From assembly GCA_004431415.1 (NCBI GenBank), contig QPMI01000519.1, positions 1-64,000 of the forward strand: a stretch of 64,000 nt of DNA. Direction: 5' to 3'. A program made the position numbers and the translations under genes. This document shows, in pieces, positions 8,741 through 18,187 of the stretch. This stretch comes from Cyanophora paradoxa. Lineage: Eukaryota > Glaucocystophyceae > Cyanophorales > Cyanophoraceae. Numbering within the stretch: position 1 is the stretch's first letter; each line of letters opens with the position of its first letter. Below the pieces are notes generated by a model. That model did not search any database and was not told the origin of the DNA. It saw only the letters and a list, made by a program, of their open reading frames with translations.

Positions 8741-9968
8741 ATGGCGCAAGCAGGAACAACTCTAAAGGAGCTCCTCACTACCAAAGGTTCAAGCGAGCTT
8801 TATCTATCCCCGGGTCTCACTGTCGGTGTCAGCCCAAGTTCAAGCCTTTCCTTGAAACGATCCGTCCGCGAGGCAACTCGTACGGCTTCGCGCAGACTGC
8901 CGCTTTCGACCTTCCGCGCAAGCAACTTCTAAACGGTGTCTCGCTATACTTTAAGGTCAGCGTCGCTGGCGGAGCGGCCGCCTCAGTGCTGCCGAATGGC
9001 GCAGGTGCATTTATTGAAAACGTGCGCTTTGTTCATGGATCCTTCAAGATGGTGATCCCAGGAGACTGGCTTACTGTGAACGCGCTCATCGATAATAGCG
9101 TTGCATCCGCCCAGGCTTTTGCTAGCAGCTACGGCTTTGGAAAGGACGCTGCTCTTGAGATTCTCGATGCCAGTCGCGAGTATGTGCTAAAGATCCCCTC
9201 CCAGCTCTGGGACAATTCATACTTCCCGCTCCTCGCACTGGCTGACATGCCCACCGTCGAGATTGACTTCCGTTCGGCTTCGGTGGTTGGAACTGTCGCT
9301 AGTGCTGTTGCAACTCTAACGGATTGTGCCCTGGTTTGCCAGTTCGTGAATATCCCTAGCGAAGAGGCTGAGTCTATGCTTAAATCTGCAAACGAGAGCG
9401 GTGGTATTCGAATTCCTTTCACCGAGATTATTTCAAAGCGCTCGAGGCAGTTAAAGACTGACGACGCGGGGAATGCAGTCGAAATCTCCTTGCCAACGTC
9501 AGCGGCCTTGTGCACGCGATCCTGATGACAGTGCGTAATGCGAATCACCTGGGCACTCGCAATCACAATTCATTTGCTGGCAACGGAAATGCGCTGAAAA
9601 TCGATTCGTTTGAGATCATGCACAACAACCGAACTCTCGACATCAGCAATAAGCCAATCTCTGGGTTTGTATCATCGTGCTATCACATTCCAACTCAATA
9701 CCGCGGTGCAACCACTGGCAATTCAGCTCTTGGCTTCGAGGACGGAAATGTCTATGGGATTGTGCTTTCGAAATCTGGCAAAGACTCACTGCATAACGCT
9801 GTCCTCGGCTACACAGACTTCTTTAATTCCAGCAGCAGCTACTGCTCGCTAACTGTGACCGGCTGCACAAACGCAGCGCCAGCAGTTGTTGACTTCCACG
9901 TCCTGCGCCACAATGTTCTCGTAATTAACTCGTATCAAATGTCAACTCTAAAGGTAAGTAACTTCTAG
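8741..9968 (+). pseudogene. MCP: PLV major capsid protein (double jelly-roll), two frameshifts
   Basis: Start ATG 8741 (MAQAGTTLKELLTTKGSS). The frame changes between about 8760 and 8840, then runs to ~9490 (FAQTAAFDLPRKQLLNGVSL, WDNSYFPLLALADMPTVEID), and changes again near 9500, where one base appears missing in CCAACGTC. The last frame carries GLVHAILMTVRNANHLGT and HVLRHNVLVINSYQMSTL and ends with TAG 9966-9968. About 408 codons, a normal length for PLV capsids. Family role: forms the icosahedral shell trimers. The stop is immediately followed by the ATPase ATG, indicating a transcription unit. Either the gene is recently broken or the assembly has single-base indels. Confidence 0.82.
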
Positions 9969-10673
9969 ATGGATATCAAACTGTTTGATCCTACAGAAAT
10001 AAAACTGCCTAAACGGTTCTTGTTTGTCGGTCCAACAAACTCGGGCAAGAGCACCTACGTAAAACACGTGCTAAATGCTGTAGCGCCACAGTTAGACGAT
10101 ATTTACGTCTTCAGTACGACCGCATTTACTGGGCAATGGAATGATACAACACGACCAAGTAATATCCAGGAAGAATGGGATCCAGTTTTGGTTGAAGCGC
10201 TGCTAGAACGACAAAAAGAAAGAAGACGCAAAAATGATGATCGCAAGATTGCAATTGTTTTAGACGATTTACTTGACAATGACCTAGTAAATGTCCACAG
10301 TGACAGACTCATGCAAAAGCTATTTACTTCTGGCCGTCATTACAACACCACCCTTTTCATAACGACTCAACGTCTTTGTGGCATCAGTCCGACGATTCGG
10401 CGGAACTGTGAGTACGTTTGCTTTTCGTCGATTTTGAGCAATGTTAAAGAGTTCAACACTTGCTTCGACGAATATAATGCCGGAGCGAGTCGAGCAAATC
10501 TAATGCGTCTTTTCGTTGAATGGGGTCATTCGTTTCAGGTTTTGATATATGAAGGCGTGAGCGCGGACCGCGTTTATGCTGTTGACAAAGCCTCTGGAAC
10601 GACTTCGGCTCTATTGCGCTTTGTGCGCGTAAAAAAGCAGCGCGATCGAAAGTCGGTAGCCAGGACTGTTTGA
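9969..10673 (+). CDS. PLV genome-packaging ATPase (A32-like, FtsK/HerA superfamily)
   Basis: An intact 234-residue protein that pumps viral DNA into the capsid. Walker A is at residues ~22-29 (GPTNSGKST) and Walker B at ~96-101 (IAIVLDDLLD). A sensor-like LFITTQR follows at ~132-138 and an arginine-rich PTIRRNCEYV at ~145. Length and motif order match A32-type ATPases of PLVs and virophages. The ATG abuts the capsid stop codon, with no gap. It is one of only three intact genes in the element besides the N-terminal half of the polymerase. The C-terminus is basic (VKKQRDRKSVAR). Confidence 0.93.
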   Translation: MDIKLFDPTEIKLPKRFLFVGPTNSGKSTYVKHVLNAVAPQLDDIYVFSTTAFTGQWNDTTRPSNIQEEWDPVLVEALLERQKERRRKNDDRKIAIVLDDLLDNDLVNVHSDRLMQKLFTSGRHYNTTLFITTQRLCGISPTIRRNCEYVCFSSILSNVKEFNTCFDEYNAGASRANLMRLFVEWGHSFQVLIYEGVSADRVYAVDKASGTTSALLRFVRVKKQRDRKSVARTV

Positions 10674-10836
10674 GCAACCAACTTGTATATTCTGGACGTG
10701 ATGTCGCGATCCACAGGTAGGAGGCTCCTTTAAAAATACCAAAGCTGATGCAGTGACTTGGGGTGAGTTGACTCCTGCCTGGCCAACAGTCTTCTAGATT
10801 TAACTCTTCCTCTGCCGTTTCGAGTTCGAGTTCCAT
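10453..10836 (-). CDS. Small PLV ORF with FGxxKG...PxYxxWLL motif (DUF3820/ExoX-C-like)
   Basis: Start ATG 10836. Within the first 60 residues is ISFGIFKGASYLWIATSRPE followed by YTSWLLKQ, which resembles the short 'F-G-K-x-K-G ... P-x-Y-x-x-W' module found at the ends of exonuclease-X-type proteins and in viral proteins. The downstream half (10453-10656) lies antisense inside the ATPase gene and may be only an open shadow. The gene faces the ATPase tail to tail. Function unproven; a nuclease-associated or DNA-binding module is the best guess. Confidence 0.35.
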   Translation of the reverse strand: MELELETAEEELNLEDCWPGRSQLTPSHCISFGIFKGASYLWIATSRPEYTSWLLKQSWLPTFDRAAFLRAQSAIEPKSFQRLCQQHKRGPRSRLHISKPETNDPIQRKDALDLLDSLRHYIRRSKC

Positions 10837-10867
10837 TAAAAAGATAAAGGGGTGTTATTCCCTTCAT

Positions 10868-11398
10868 TCAAACCTGTGGGAAGTTCAGCCGCAGAAACGG
10901 CTTGTCCTCTTCGCTGGTATGTTCTATAACGTAAGCATCACGAGCTTGAGCTGCTGCTTCGGCGGTTGCAAAGTAGCCGATGTTCTTTAGACGGCCATTG
11001 ATCCTGTAATTTGCTTTCCATTTACAAAGTCGCTCATAGAAGCTGACGCCAATGAATCCTGATGTGTTTGTGAGCCGACGGTTTTGGTTCAACATCTGCT
11101 GACGCTTTGTCGCCAAACGTAGATTCTCGCGACGATTATCGAGTTTGTTATTATTAATGTGATCTACAGTAAGGTCATTCTCAAGTCTCCCAACAATGAA
11201 CGTATGCAAATACATATTCTTTCCATTGATCTTGCTCGAGGTATAACCATTGTTCAAACACCATCGTTTCTCCAGCACTCGATCAGCATCATCCTGTGAT
11301 ACAAAAGCGTAGGCGACGATTACTTTGCGCCGATTGCGAATACCGCCTAACGGAATCAAAGCAGCTCCCTCTGGAACATCTGGAACGATGACCTCCAT
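10868..11398 (-). CDS. HNH homing-type endonuclease with AP2-like DNA-binding tail
   Basis: An intact 176-residue protein. An HNH_3-type nuclease core spans residues ~66-100 (LHTFIVGRL, then DLTVDHINNNKLDNRRENLR, with the DH and N-x(8)-N residues in place). An AP2-like three-strand segment lies at ~114-150 (SGFIGVSFYERLCKWKANYR, then GYFATAEAAAQARD). This architecture is common in selfish endonucleases of phages and large DNA viruses. It stands alone between the ATPase and the AT-hook gene and is probably a passenger or a nuclease used in replication or integration. The start is ATG 11398; no earlier in-frame ATG is visible. Intact, unlike most neighbours. Confidence 0.85.
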   Translation of the reverse strand: MEVIVPDVPEGAALIPLGGIRNRRKVIVAYAFVSQDDADRVLEKRWCLNNGYTSSKINGKNMYLHTFIVGRLENDLTVDHINNNKLDNRRENLRLATKRQQMLNQNRRLTNTSGFIGVSFYERLCKWKANYRINGRLKNIGYFATAEAAAQARDAYVIEHTSEEDKPFLRLNFPQV

Positions 11399-11529
11399 CT
11401 GCGCAGCGAGCTGCTTGTCTGCGACTTTTTCGTTACATTTACAGTTTGCATTATCTTTAAGACTTAAAAGTCGCGCTAATTTGTCTTAAAAGGATTTATG
11501 TCTCTTATTATTGAGAGACAAACCGAACA

Positions 11530-11874
11530 ATGACTTCTGCAATTACTGCGGATTGCGTTGCGGTTAAACGTGGCCGTGGGCGACCCCCTAAGGTTCGTCT
11601 TTTAACAATGGAGCCTTATCAGCCGAAGAAGAAGGGGCCTAAACCGATGGAGGTCACCCCGGAGATTTTAGCAGAGCGACGCAGAAAGAATGCTGAACGC
11701 AATCGCAAACTGCGCCACACGAACGAAACATACCGTTTGAAACAGCTTGCCATCACAGCGAAGTATCGAGCTGAGAATCCTGATAGGATCCGGGAGTACC
11801 ACAGGAATGCTATTGCGCGTAGATGCCTCGCGAAGAGCGGAGCTTCTGTAGAGCTCGAGGTGATGCAGCTTTAG
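11530..11874 (+). CDS. Small basic AT-hook DNA-binding protein
   Basis: 114 residues. An AT-hook core is clear at residues ~14-22 (KRGRGRPPKV), with a second basic K-K-G-P-K-P at ~33-38. The middle is a highly charged helix (AERRRKNAERNRKLR). AT-hooks bind the minor groove of AT-rich DNA; in this setting the protein could condense the viral genome or target the integrase. It is convergent with the integrase gene, overlapping its last 65 bp. Divergent from the HNH gene across a 131-bp AT-rich gap. Confidence 0.65.
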   Translation: MTSAITADCVAVKRGRGRPPKVRLLTMEPYQPKKKGPKPMEVTPEILAERRRKNAERNRKLRHTNETYRLKQLAITAKYRAENPDRIREYHRNAIARRCLAKSGASVELEVMQL

Positions 11875-12757
11875 CACCTGCTCGTAGCTTTGGCTCCCCT
11901 GCAATCTCAAGCTTCTTGAGCTCTCGATACTGCCGGCTTTGACCGCTGTATTTTTTTGTTTCGATCAAACCCTCACGTCTCAATCGTCTCTGCTGTCGCA
12001 TTTGCACTTCTTCTTTTTCGATTCGTGTTTGAGGTGCAAGCTCACGCGGTTGACGTATTTCCGATGGTTTAACACGTCTAGAAATTTCCACACCCTGTTT
12101 TGTAACGAGTCGAACACGGTTCTTGTCTGCGCCAGCAACTATGTACGTCTCCTTGCTTGGCTTTGTGGTTCCCTTCGCAAAAACGCTTGGCTTCGGCTCC
12201 AGGACTTGCACTTCGGTCCTGTGCGCGGTATGTTCGAATTGTCTCGTTCAATATCGTTCTGTCGCTGTCTAACTTGATGCAGCTGCTCGGCTACCTGTGT
12301 ATTTTCCCGCATCCACTTTGGTGAGTGCTCCCCGCCGAAAGAGCTGTGGGCTGTTTCATTGTACGCCTTGACAATTGCCGGCAAACGTGAGAGGAAATGC
12401 GGGGAGCCACGAGCTTCTGTATCAGTCTGAATCAGTGCTCGCAATGTCCTCGCGAACCTGTCGATAATTCCCAGCTTGGAGCCTTTTGAAATGTGATCAT
12501 CCTTAGCCACATCAGTGTGCATTTTCAACGAGTTCTCTTCAGCCATTTCCCGAATTGCTGCTGTGTTGAAGCCGTTGTCTCCTGAAAAGCCCCATATTCC
12601 AGGTAGCTGCTCGATCATTTTGGAAGCTGCTTAAAAGTCTCGAGCTTACGGACCACAGCGAAACGGGTTGCAATCTCGACCGCTGCGAACAGGCGAAATC
12701 TCCAATGAACAGCACGTCAATTTGCCACGCACCGGGTGGCGCAGTAATCTGGTACAT
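11810..12757 (-). pseudogene. PLV integrase (rve/DDE family), frameshifted
   Basis: Start ATG 12757, nine bases after the polymerase stop (MYQITAPPGAWQIDVLFIGD). Catalytic core: the first Asp is in WQIDVLFIGDF and the second in WGFSGDNGFN (~12590). The third-acid region reads GSKLGIIDRFARTL, with Asp where many relatives have Glu, followed by VKAYNETAHSSFGG. The frame changes near 12690, 12640 and 12205. The C-terminal frame 12205-11810 (TYIVAGADKNRVRLVTKQG) looks like the chromo/SH3-like tail of Polinton integrases and ends in a basic region. No N-terminal HHCC zinc module is seen. The 6-bp target duplication fits this enzyme. Broken here, so this copy is probably not autonomous. Confidence 0.8.
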
Positions 12758-12766
12758 CTTTGTAAA

Positions 12767-15700
12767 TCAGGCGCGATTTTTATAATGTCCAATCGCTCGG
12801 GTGTTGATCCCGTCAGTCTCGAGGAAGCGTTTGGTATCAAGGGGATGTAGAGCCTGACGCGAGGTTCGTTGTAAATAAATCTCATGTAGTTTCGAGCGGA
12901 AACCGAGATTCCTTTGATGTCATACGATTGCTTTTCTCCCTCTTTAGGGCAGACGCACCGGAAGAATACATCCCTTGTGAGTCTGTTGTAGTACGTCTTT
13001 TGAATACCCTTGCATACCTGCTTGTCCGTGGAATCTTCACGCGAATAATAGTAAGATTTCGGCCGGTTAGCGATCCACTCTGTCATTTGCAGACCATGGA
13101 GCTCATCCTTGAATAATCCCGGAGTTTTCCCCATCGATCGTAGAGCTCGAACCTCATCGGCTGTCATGCCATCGAAGAATCGATGTGTCTCTGGGTAGTC
13201 GCTAACATCCAGCTCATGCTTGATTGAGCGTAAATCAGCATAGATATCTTTGGTGCGAACCTCGATGATGAGACTGTCAGTATCCGTACCTAATAGTGTC
13301 AGCCGCTGGCCCAAAGCAGCTTGAGCACCTGGTAGTAAAAGCGGTACATGTGCAGCTTGGAAAGTTCGAGGATGACGAACCCGCAGTAGATAGGTTTGTT
13401 CAGATTGTACTCACTTTTGCGCTTGGAAACGAATACAAGGTTCTCTTCGTACATCACCACCTGCTTCAACCGATTTGGTTCGCTGTTGATCTTCACCAGA
13501 CGGTCTCCCGAAGTCACAAGCTCTGAAAAGCAGTGCTTTCTCACGTTCTCCATTGTTTTGCCAAAGACACTGTTGTTCATCAACTTGTAAAGGTCCTTCT
13601 GGTATGTGAACTGCGATTCTTTACGTTTTTGAGTATTGAGATCTATGAAACGCCCTAGCCATGCGCTTTGTTCGTACGATAGGATCCGATGGATGTTGGT
13701 TACTATCATTCCAGTGACGTATAGAGCTGAAGCAAGCGTCCATCAACAACATAATTCTTTTTTGGAAGCAGATTTGGAACGAGCTTTGGAGTTCGTTCAA
13801 CTGAGGTAAGCTTCTCGTCGTTAATCATATCCTGTTGTCGCTTTGATAGGTGTTCCTTGGACACACACATCCGTTCAGGGGCCAGCGGATAGTCTGAGAA
13901 CTCGTCATGGAGATGCTCAGGCATGTACATATCGACTTCGAGAGCATAGCCACGAGCTCCATCCGCGTCAAGGCTTGCAACGTACTGCATTACATCAACG
14001 TCTTGATCTAGTTTATCCCAGCGGAAATCTCCTGTGGGTAGCTTGCGCTTCATTGCGACGCCGTACAAGTTGTTTGCATCGAGGTACATGAGCCACGATT
14101 CCTTGTGTGTTCGGTAGTAGTTAGAAATGCATGTAGACTGTGAGACTGTAGGCTCAACAGCGTGGGTGTACTTGTTGAACTTTATGCTCAAATATTTGTT
14201 CTCAGCTCGTGCGTAGCGTTTTGAGATCATTGAGATTCCGCCCTGATCCCGGATTCTATAAATCTGTGCATATCCTGCTGCCCCTCGTGAAAGAGCTCGA
14301 GCTTCACTCCAGTGTGCTTAAGTGCTGCCTGCCAAGCAAATCCCGGCGATGACATAAAATAGCTAGGATCTAGGCCATACGTTTCAATACACGTATCACG
14401 ATAGTTTTCAAACACGTCAGCTAGTAACGCGATATCTGTCATCATATACTCCATTGTATAGCCTGATAGCGTTCTGCAGCCGAGCTCTCGCCAAACAGCC
14501 TTCGCATGTGCGTACTCATCTTTCGTGCATTTCTTCTGTTTAAGCTGATTTTTGAAATAACGACGTGCAGGCAGTTTAGACTCCTGAAAGCGAGCCCAGC
14601 TCGTCATGTAGTCATAAGGGTAAATCCCTTTGCTAGTCATCAGCTTGAACCGAGTCTCGTCCAGATACAGCGAGCGCGTGATCTTCTTCTTCTCCGCGGG
14701 CAGAGCCTTTGCAAGGTCGTCCAAGCTCGCATTCAAGTGCTGAGCCGAGTCCCGTAGAACGTAAATTCCATACTTGAACTGCGAAATTCGCTCGCTATTC
14801 TGGAAGACCTGATCGAATTTTATCGAAAGGAGACTCTGCGGGCGGAGCCGGCGTTCGAGCCCCTTCTTCGCCTTCTTTTTCTGCTCTGGGGTCATCTCAC
14901 GCCCACCGTACTTGCTTTCAAACTCGCTTTCGACATGCGCTTGAAACTCCTTCCAAGCTGCTAAACGACGGTTATAGCCAGATGCTAGAGCACGTACGAG
15001 CAGGTGGAAGTCAAATCCTCGACCGTTGTGCCAGAATAATGGAACAGCAGCTGATTTCGCGCGGCGTCGATTGCAAGCTCTCCAGGCAGCCCCGAAATAT
15101 CGGCCAGATTCGTGGCAGTGATCACGGTGCTTGTCTTTCGCATCCTTGAACGTGTTCTTGCACATGTAGCACTCGGTCGTCGTTTGAAAACGCTGCTCCT
15201 CTTCCTGAGTAATCTGGATTGGTGCAGTCTCTCGCAAAAGCTCTCGGAATTGTGGTTCCATTTCGTCCAACCATTGCACGAACTTCTCAGTGCAGTCCTC
15301 GCTCTCCGAACCCATGTATTTGAAACAAAACTGTTCACCTTTTGAAGATACAACCAGACAGCCGACTGAAGCAATCACATGCACACCTTTCTTTTCGGTC
15401 TTTCCACTAATGCAGGGAATTGGCATTGTAATCGTCTCTGAATCAGCATATCCGACCAGACGTTGCCGGATTGAGTACTCAAAGTTAATAAACTTCTGGA
15501 TATGTGCTCCTTTCTCCGGCAGAACATCTCTTGCGTGTTCATCCCGATCAAGGCAACGGTCATATTTCAGATGATTTTCAAATGCTTGATCTGAGCTAAA
15601 ACCGACCTGGCAGGCTAAGCAATAGTGCTTTGCATTTGATTCGTTCTTTCGGAACAGTCGTGAGACGCTCTTAATCCAGAGGTAATGCCCGACATCGTTT

Positions 15701-16821
15701 CCCTCCCCAGCCGGCACATACAGTATTGGGATTGCGTCTCTCGCAGCACTGATATGGATTGGTATGATATCCTGCTTATCTAGAGCAGTTGTATAAACGC
15801 AGAGCTTGACGTTATTTGCTTGCTCGAATTTGGTGAACATCCTCGAGTCAAGCGGGGTCGGATATGTAAGCATTGAGCAGTCCAGCGATGTCTCGTGCTG
15901 GCGGTAGTTCCCTGCATGCCGAGAATCAACACCTTCGCCCAATGGATTGCGAGCAGCAAGGACTGCGTATTTAAAGCACTCGTTGTTCGGTGCATTTATA
16001 TTGATAAGCGCGTGCTTGTCTGAGAGCCACTTTGGCAGTACAAAGCCTCGGCCACGGCCACCAATCCTGCGGAAATAGCGCACAGTTTTAAAGACCAGAT
16101 ACACCCACGTGTCAAATACTGAGGAATCCCTGCTTTTCTCTGCCGAGATCATGTCTAATTCTTCGAGCTGTGAACGCAAGGCCGCCTCAATGCTTGTCCC
16201 TGGCTCGATGCGATCGAAACGACGATGTTCAATAACGATAGCGATCGTAGAATCTGTCTCTGGCTTTCTGTAGACACCCAATCCAGAGATTTGTAGTGCA
16301 ATGCCCATTCTTACCGCCTCTGCAAGATTTACCTGGGCGCTTACGAATGATATAGCATTCTGTTTGAACTGCTCAGAATTCTCGAAGCGAGCTTGCATTG
16401 ATGTTACGCGGCCAGAACCGCGAGGCAATTGGTATTTCCACTCCGCATATCGCCCGTCAAGCGCTGTTGTAGTATTTCCGTCATTGATTTGAACATCATT
16501 TCCACCGTCATCCTCAGGCAGCTCGGCAAAGCCACGGACGATCTCTGCCTGCACCTCTGCGATCGCCAGCTCTAGTCGACGACCTGACACAGGACGCGCT
16601 GGCCTAGGAAGTCTTGCAAGTTCGTTCAAAAGTGAAGCGTACTTTTCCAAAGTTGCAAACCGTGTTCTCGACCCTTGTGCTGAAATTCTAATCAATTTAT
16701 TTTTGAAAGCTCCATGTATGACGCGTCGATTATACAATGAAATCGCGAGCGCTTCGATCTGGTCTTTGATTCTGGCCAACCGGAAGCGCCGAGTCGCTGC
16801 ATTATTTTGGGTAACGTCCAT
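12767..16821 (-). pseudogene. polB: Protein-primed family-B DNA polymerase (pPolB), frameshifted in C-terminal half
   Basis: Start ATG 16821; stop TGA 12769-12767. The first 864 codons (to 14227) are intact: N-terminal segment; a Cys-containing NNECFKYAVLAARNP region; ExoI VGYADSETIT; a zinc/endonuclease VII-like insert (CYMCKNTF...HRDHCHESGR...CN); ExoII HNGRGFDFHLL; ExoIII YPYDYM. The palm continues in other frames: motif A YLDANNLYGVAM (~14090), motif B KLMNNSVFGKTMENVRK (~13580), and motif C LLGTDTDSLII (~13290). The thumb holds KDELHGLQMTEW, and the natural C-terminus ends TRAIGHYKNRA. Frame changes fall near 14230, 13710, 13310 and 12845. It should replicate the linear element from a terminal protein primer. 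About 1,350 codons, normal for PLVs. Confidence 0.88.
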
Positions 16822-16950
16822 TGGAAGTATATATCACAATTTTTTTGCTTGTTCCAAACGCAACTTCACATAGCAATATTGGAAAGGGATCTCTTTAAGA
16901 CAAAATAAGAGAAACCTCAATTGCGGTGACCCTTTGGTGATTCAAAGACC
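16822..16950. promoter_or_regulatory. PLV right intergenic region upstream of polB
   Basis: 129 bp between the polymerase ATG and the inner edge of the right TIR. It is AT-rich (ATATATCACAATTTTTTTGC next to the ATG, read on the plus strand). It must contain the polymerase promoter, but no clear motif stands out. Confidence 0.35.
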
Positions 16951-17378
16951 GGCGCTATCATCCACACAGTATTATTGACTAACTAGAACCTAAACTCGCA
17001 TATGCAATCAGCTTCGATTATATAGTTTTATCGTCTAGCTAGAACCTGGAAACCTCTCCGCTATTTAGATAGGAAGAACACAGTATTAACGCCTAGCTGC
17101 TGATTAAGCTATCTCTGCAGACCGTCGCGTTGGGGGCCCGTCTCAAATCACTGCTATATCTTTTGCAAGATCGATTGGAGTAGACGTTAGATACTACCTA
17201 GTGGTTGCTGGATGGAAGGGGAGGTAGACCAGAGGGAGAGAAGGGCGGTAGACGTAGCGGAAGGGTTGGCGAGAGTGATGGCTGGGAAGACGCTGGATTG
17301 GGTGGGTTGGGGTGGGTTCGGAGAGGTGAGGGTGGTGAAGAGGGGTGGGCCACAGAATCAGGTCCTCTCTCATTTTTT
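16951..17378. repeat. Right terminal inverted repeat of the PLV (428 bp)
   Basis: Reverse complement of the left TIR with two fewer A residues at the tip. It opens GGCGCTATCATCC and ends CCTCTCTCATTTTTT next to the duplicated GGGGCC. Confidence 0.92.
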
Positions 17379-17384
17379 GGGGCC
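17379..17384. other. Target-site duplication, right copy (GGGGCC)
   Basis: Direct repeat of 6224-6229, immediately outside the right TIR. Host coding sequence resumes here. Confidence 0.85.
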
Positions 17385-17932
17385 CCGACGAGGACGAGCT
17401 CCCCGAGCCGGCCCGCCCCGCCCCGCCTCCGGCCCCGGCCCCGGCGCAACTCGGAGCGTGGCTTCCTCTGACCGCCGCCCGAACCGCGCAGATCCAGGCC
17501 ATGGCGATGCGGATGCTGGAGATGCAGAGGGCCTTCGTGGCGGGGGCCCAGGCCGCCGGCCTGCGGCGGGAGTGGGAGGACAGCTGGCGCGCGCTCGTGA
17601 TCGAGCGGCGCCGCGAGTGCGTGGGCCTCGTCGAGGAGGCCGAGGAGGCCTTCGGGCTGCCGCCCCGCAAGTGGCGCCGCTGGCCCCACGGCCGCTCCGC
17701 CCTCACCGACCTCGGCCCCCGCGCCATCCGCACGCAGGCCCGCCAGCCCAGCCTCGGGCCCGTCGCCCCCGCCCGCCCCCGCCCTCTCCCACGCCCCCTG
17801 CGCCCCGCCCCCGCCCCCGCCGACGCCGACCCCTCCGACCGTGGCAATCCCGCCGCGCGGCCTCCATCCGCCCCTGGGCCGAGCGGCCGCGGGGCGCCCC
17901 GCCGACCCGCTGACCAGCGGCTGCAGCGCTAG
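17379..17932 (+). pseudogene. Host gene of unknown function, 3' part, downstream of the PLV
   Basis: An open frame continues the upstream exon ending at 6229: PDEDELPEPARPAP, a Pro/Ala linker, then MRMLEMQRAFVAGAQAAGLR and WRALVIERRRECVGLVEEAE, a helical, probably coiled-coil segment, then RKWRRWPHGRSAL and a Pro/Arg-rich tail ending with TAG at 17930-17932. The phase of this frame matches the upstream exon when one TSD copy is counted. No promoter of its own is evident, so the insertion probably inactivates the gene on this haplotype. Confidence 0.6.
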
Positions 17933-18187
17933 CCGGCGCCGGCGCCGGCCCGGCGCGGCGGCCGGTCGTTTAGCGACGGCGCCCTCCTCCGGTACCCTAG
18001 GCCTCCAAATATCGGTCTAGCTATAGATCGAGCGAAGATCATGTTCTGGGAATATATATTGATTTAAGCTCAAGAATGGAATTTCGCAGCTTCGAATTCG
18101 AGAAGCGCAATCTCGCGGACTGGCCATGGCCGCCATTGCGGCAAGTTCATTGATATAACACACGACAGCAGCGTGTGCACGTGTTAC
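17933..18187. other. Intergenic region, no gene seen
   Basis: Between the 3' ends of the split host gene and of the TOG protein gene. It contains short palindromic words and no convincing ORF. Confidence 0.6.

Larger units (their letters stand above)
6230..17378. mobile_element. Integrated Polinton-like virus (PLV), 11,149 bp, complete with TIRs and TSD
   Basis: The element is bounded by inverted repeats 6230-6659 and 16951-17378 and by the direct 6-bp duplication GGGGCC at 6224-6229 and 17379-17384. Polinton/Maverick-type elements make 5-6-bp target duplications through an rve integrase, which is encoded here. Its GC content is visibly lower than the host's. Gene order: unknown basic protein (-), minor capsid (-), major capsid (+), packaging ATPase (+), short ORF (-), HNH-AP2 nuclease (-), AT-hook protein (+), integrase (-), protein-primed PolB (-). 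I found no adenain-like maturation protease, which many Polintons carry. Confidence 0.92.

Noticed and set aside
13843-14091. Plus-strand ORFs within the polymerase region
   Set aside because: They lie antisense to conserved polymerase motifs.
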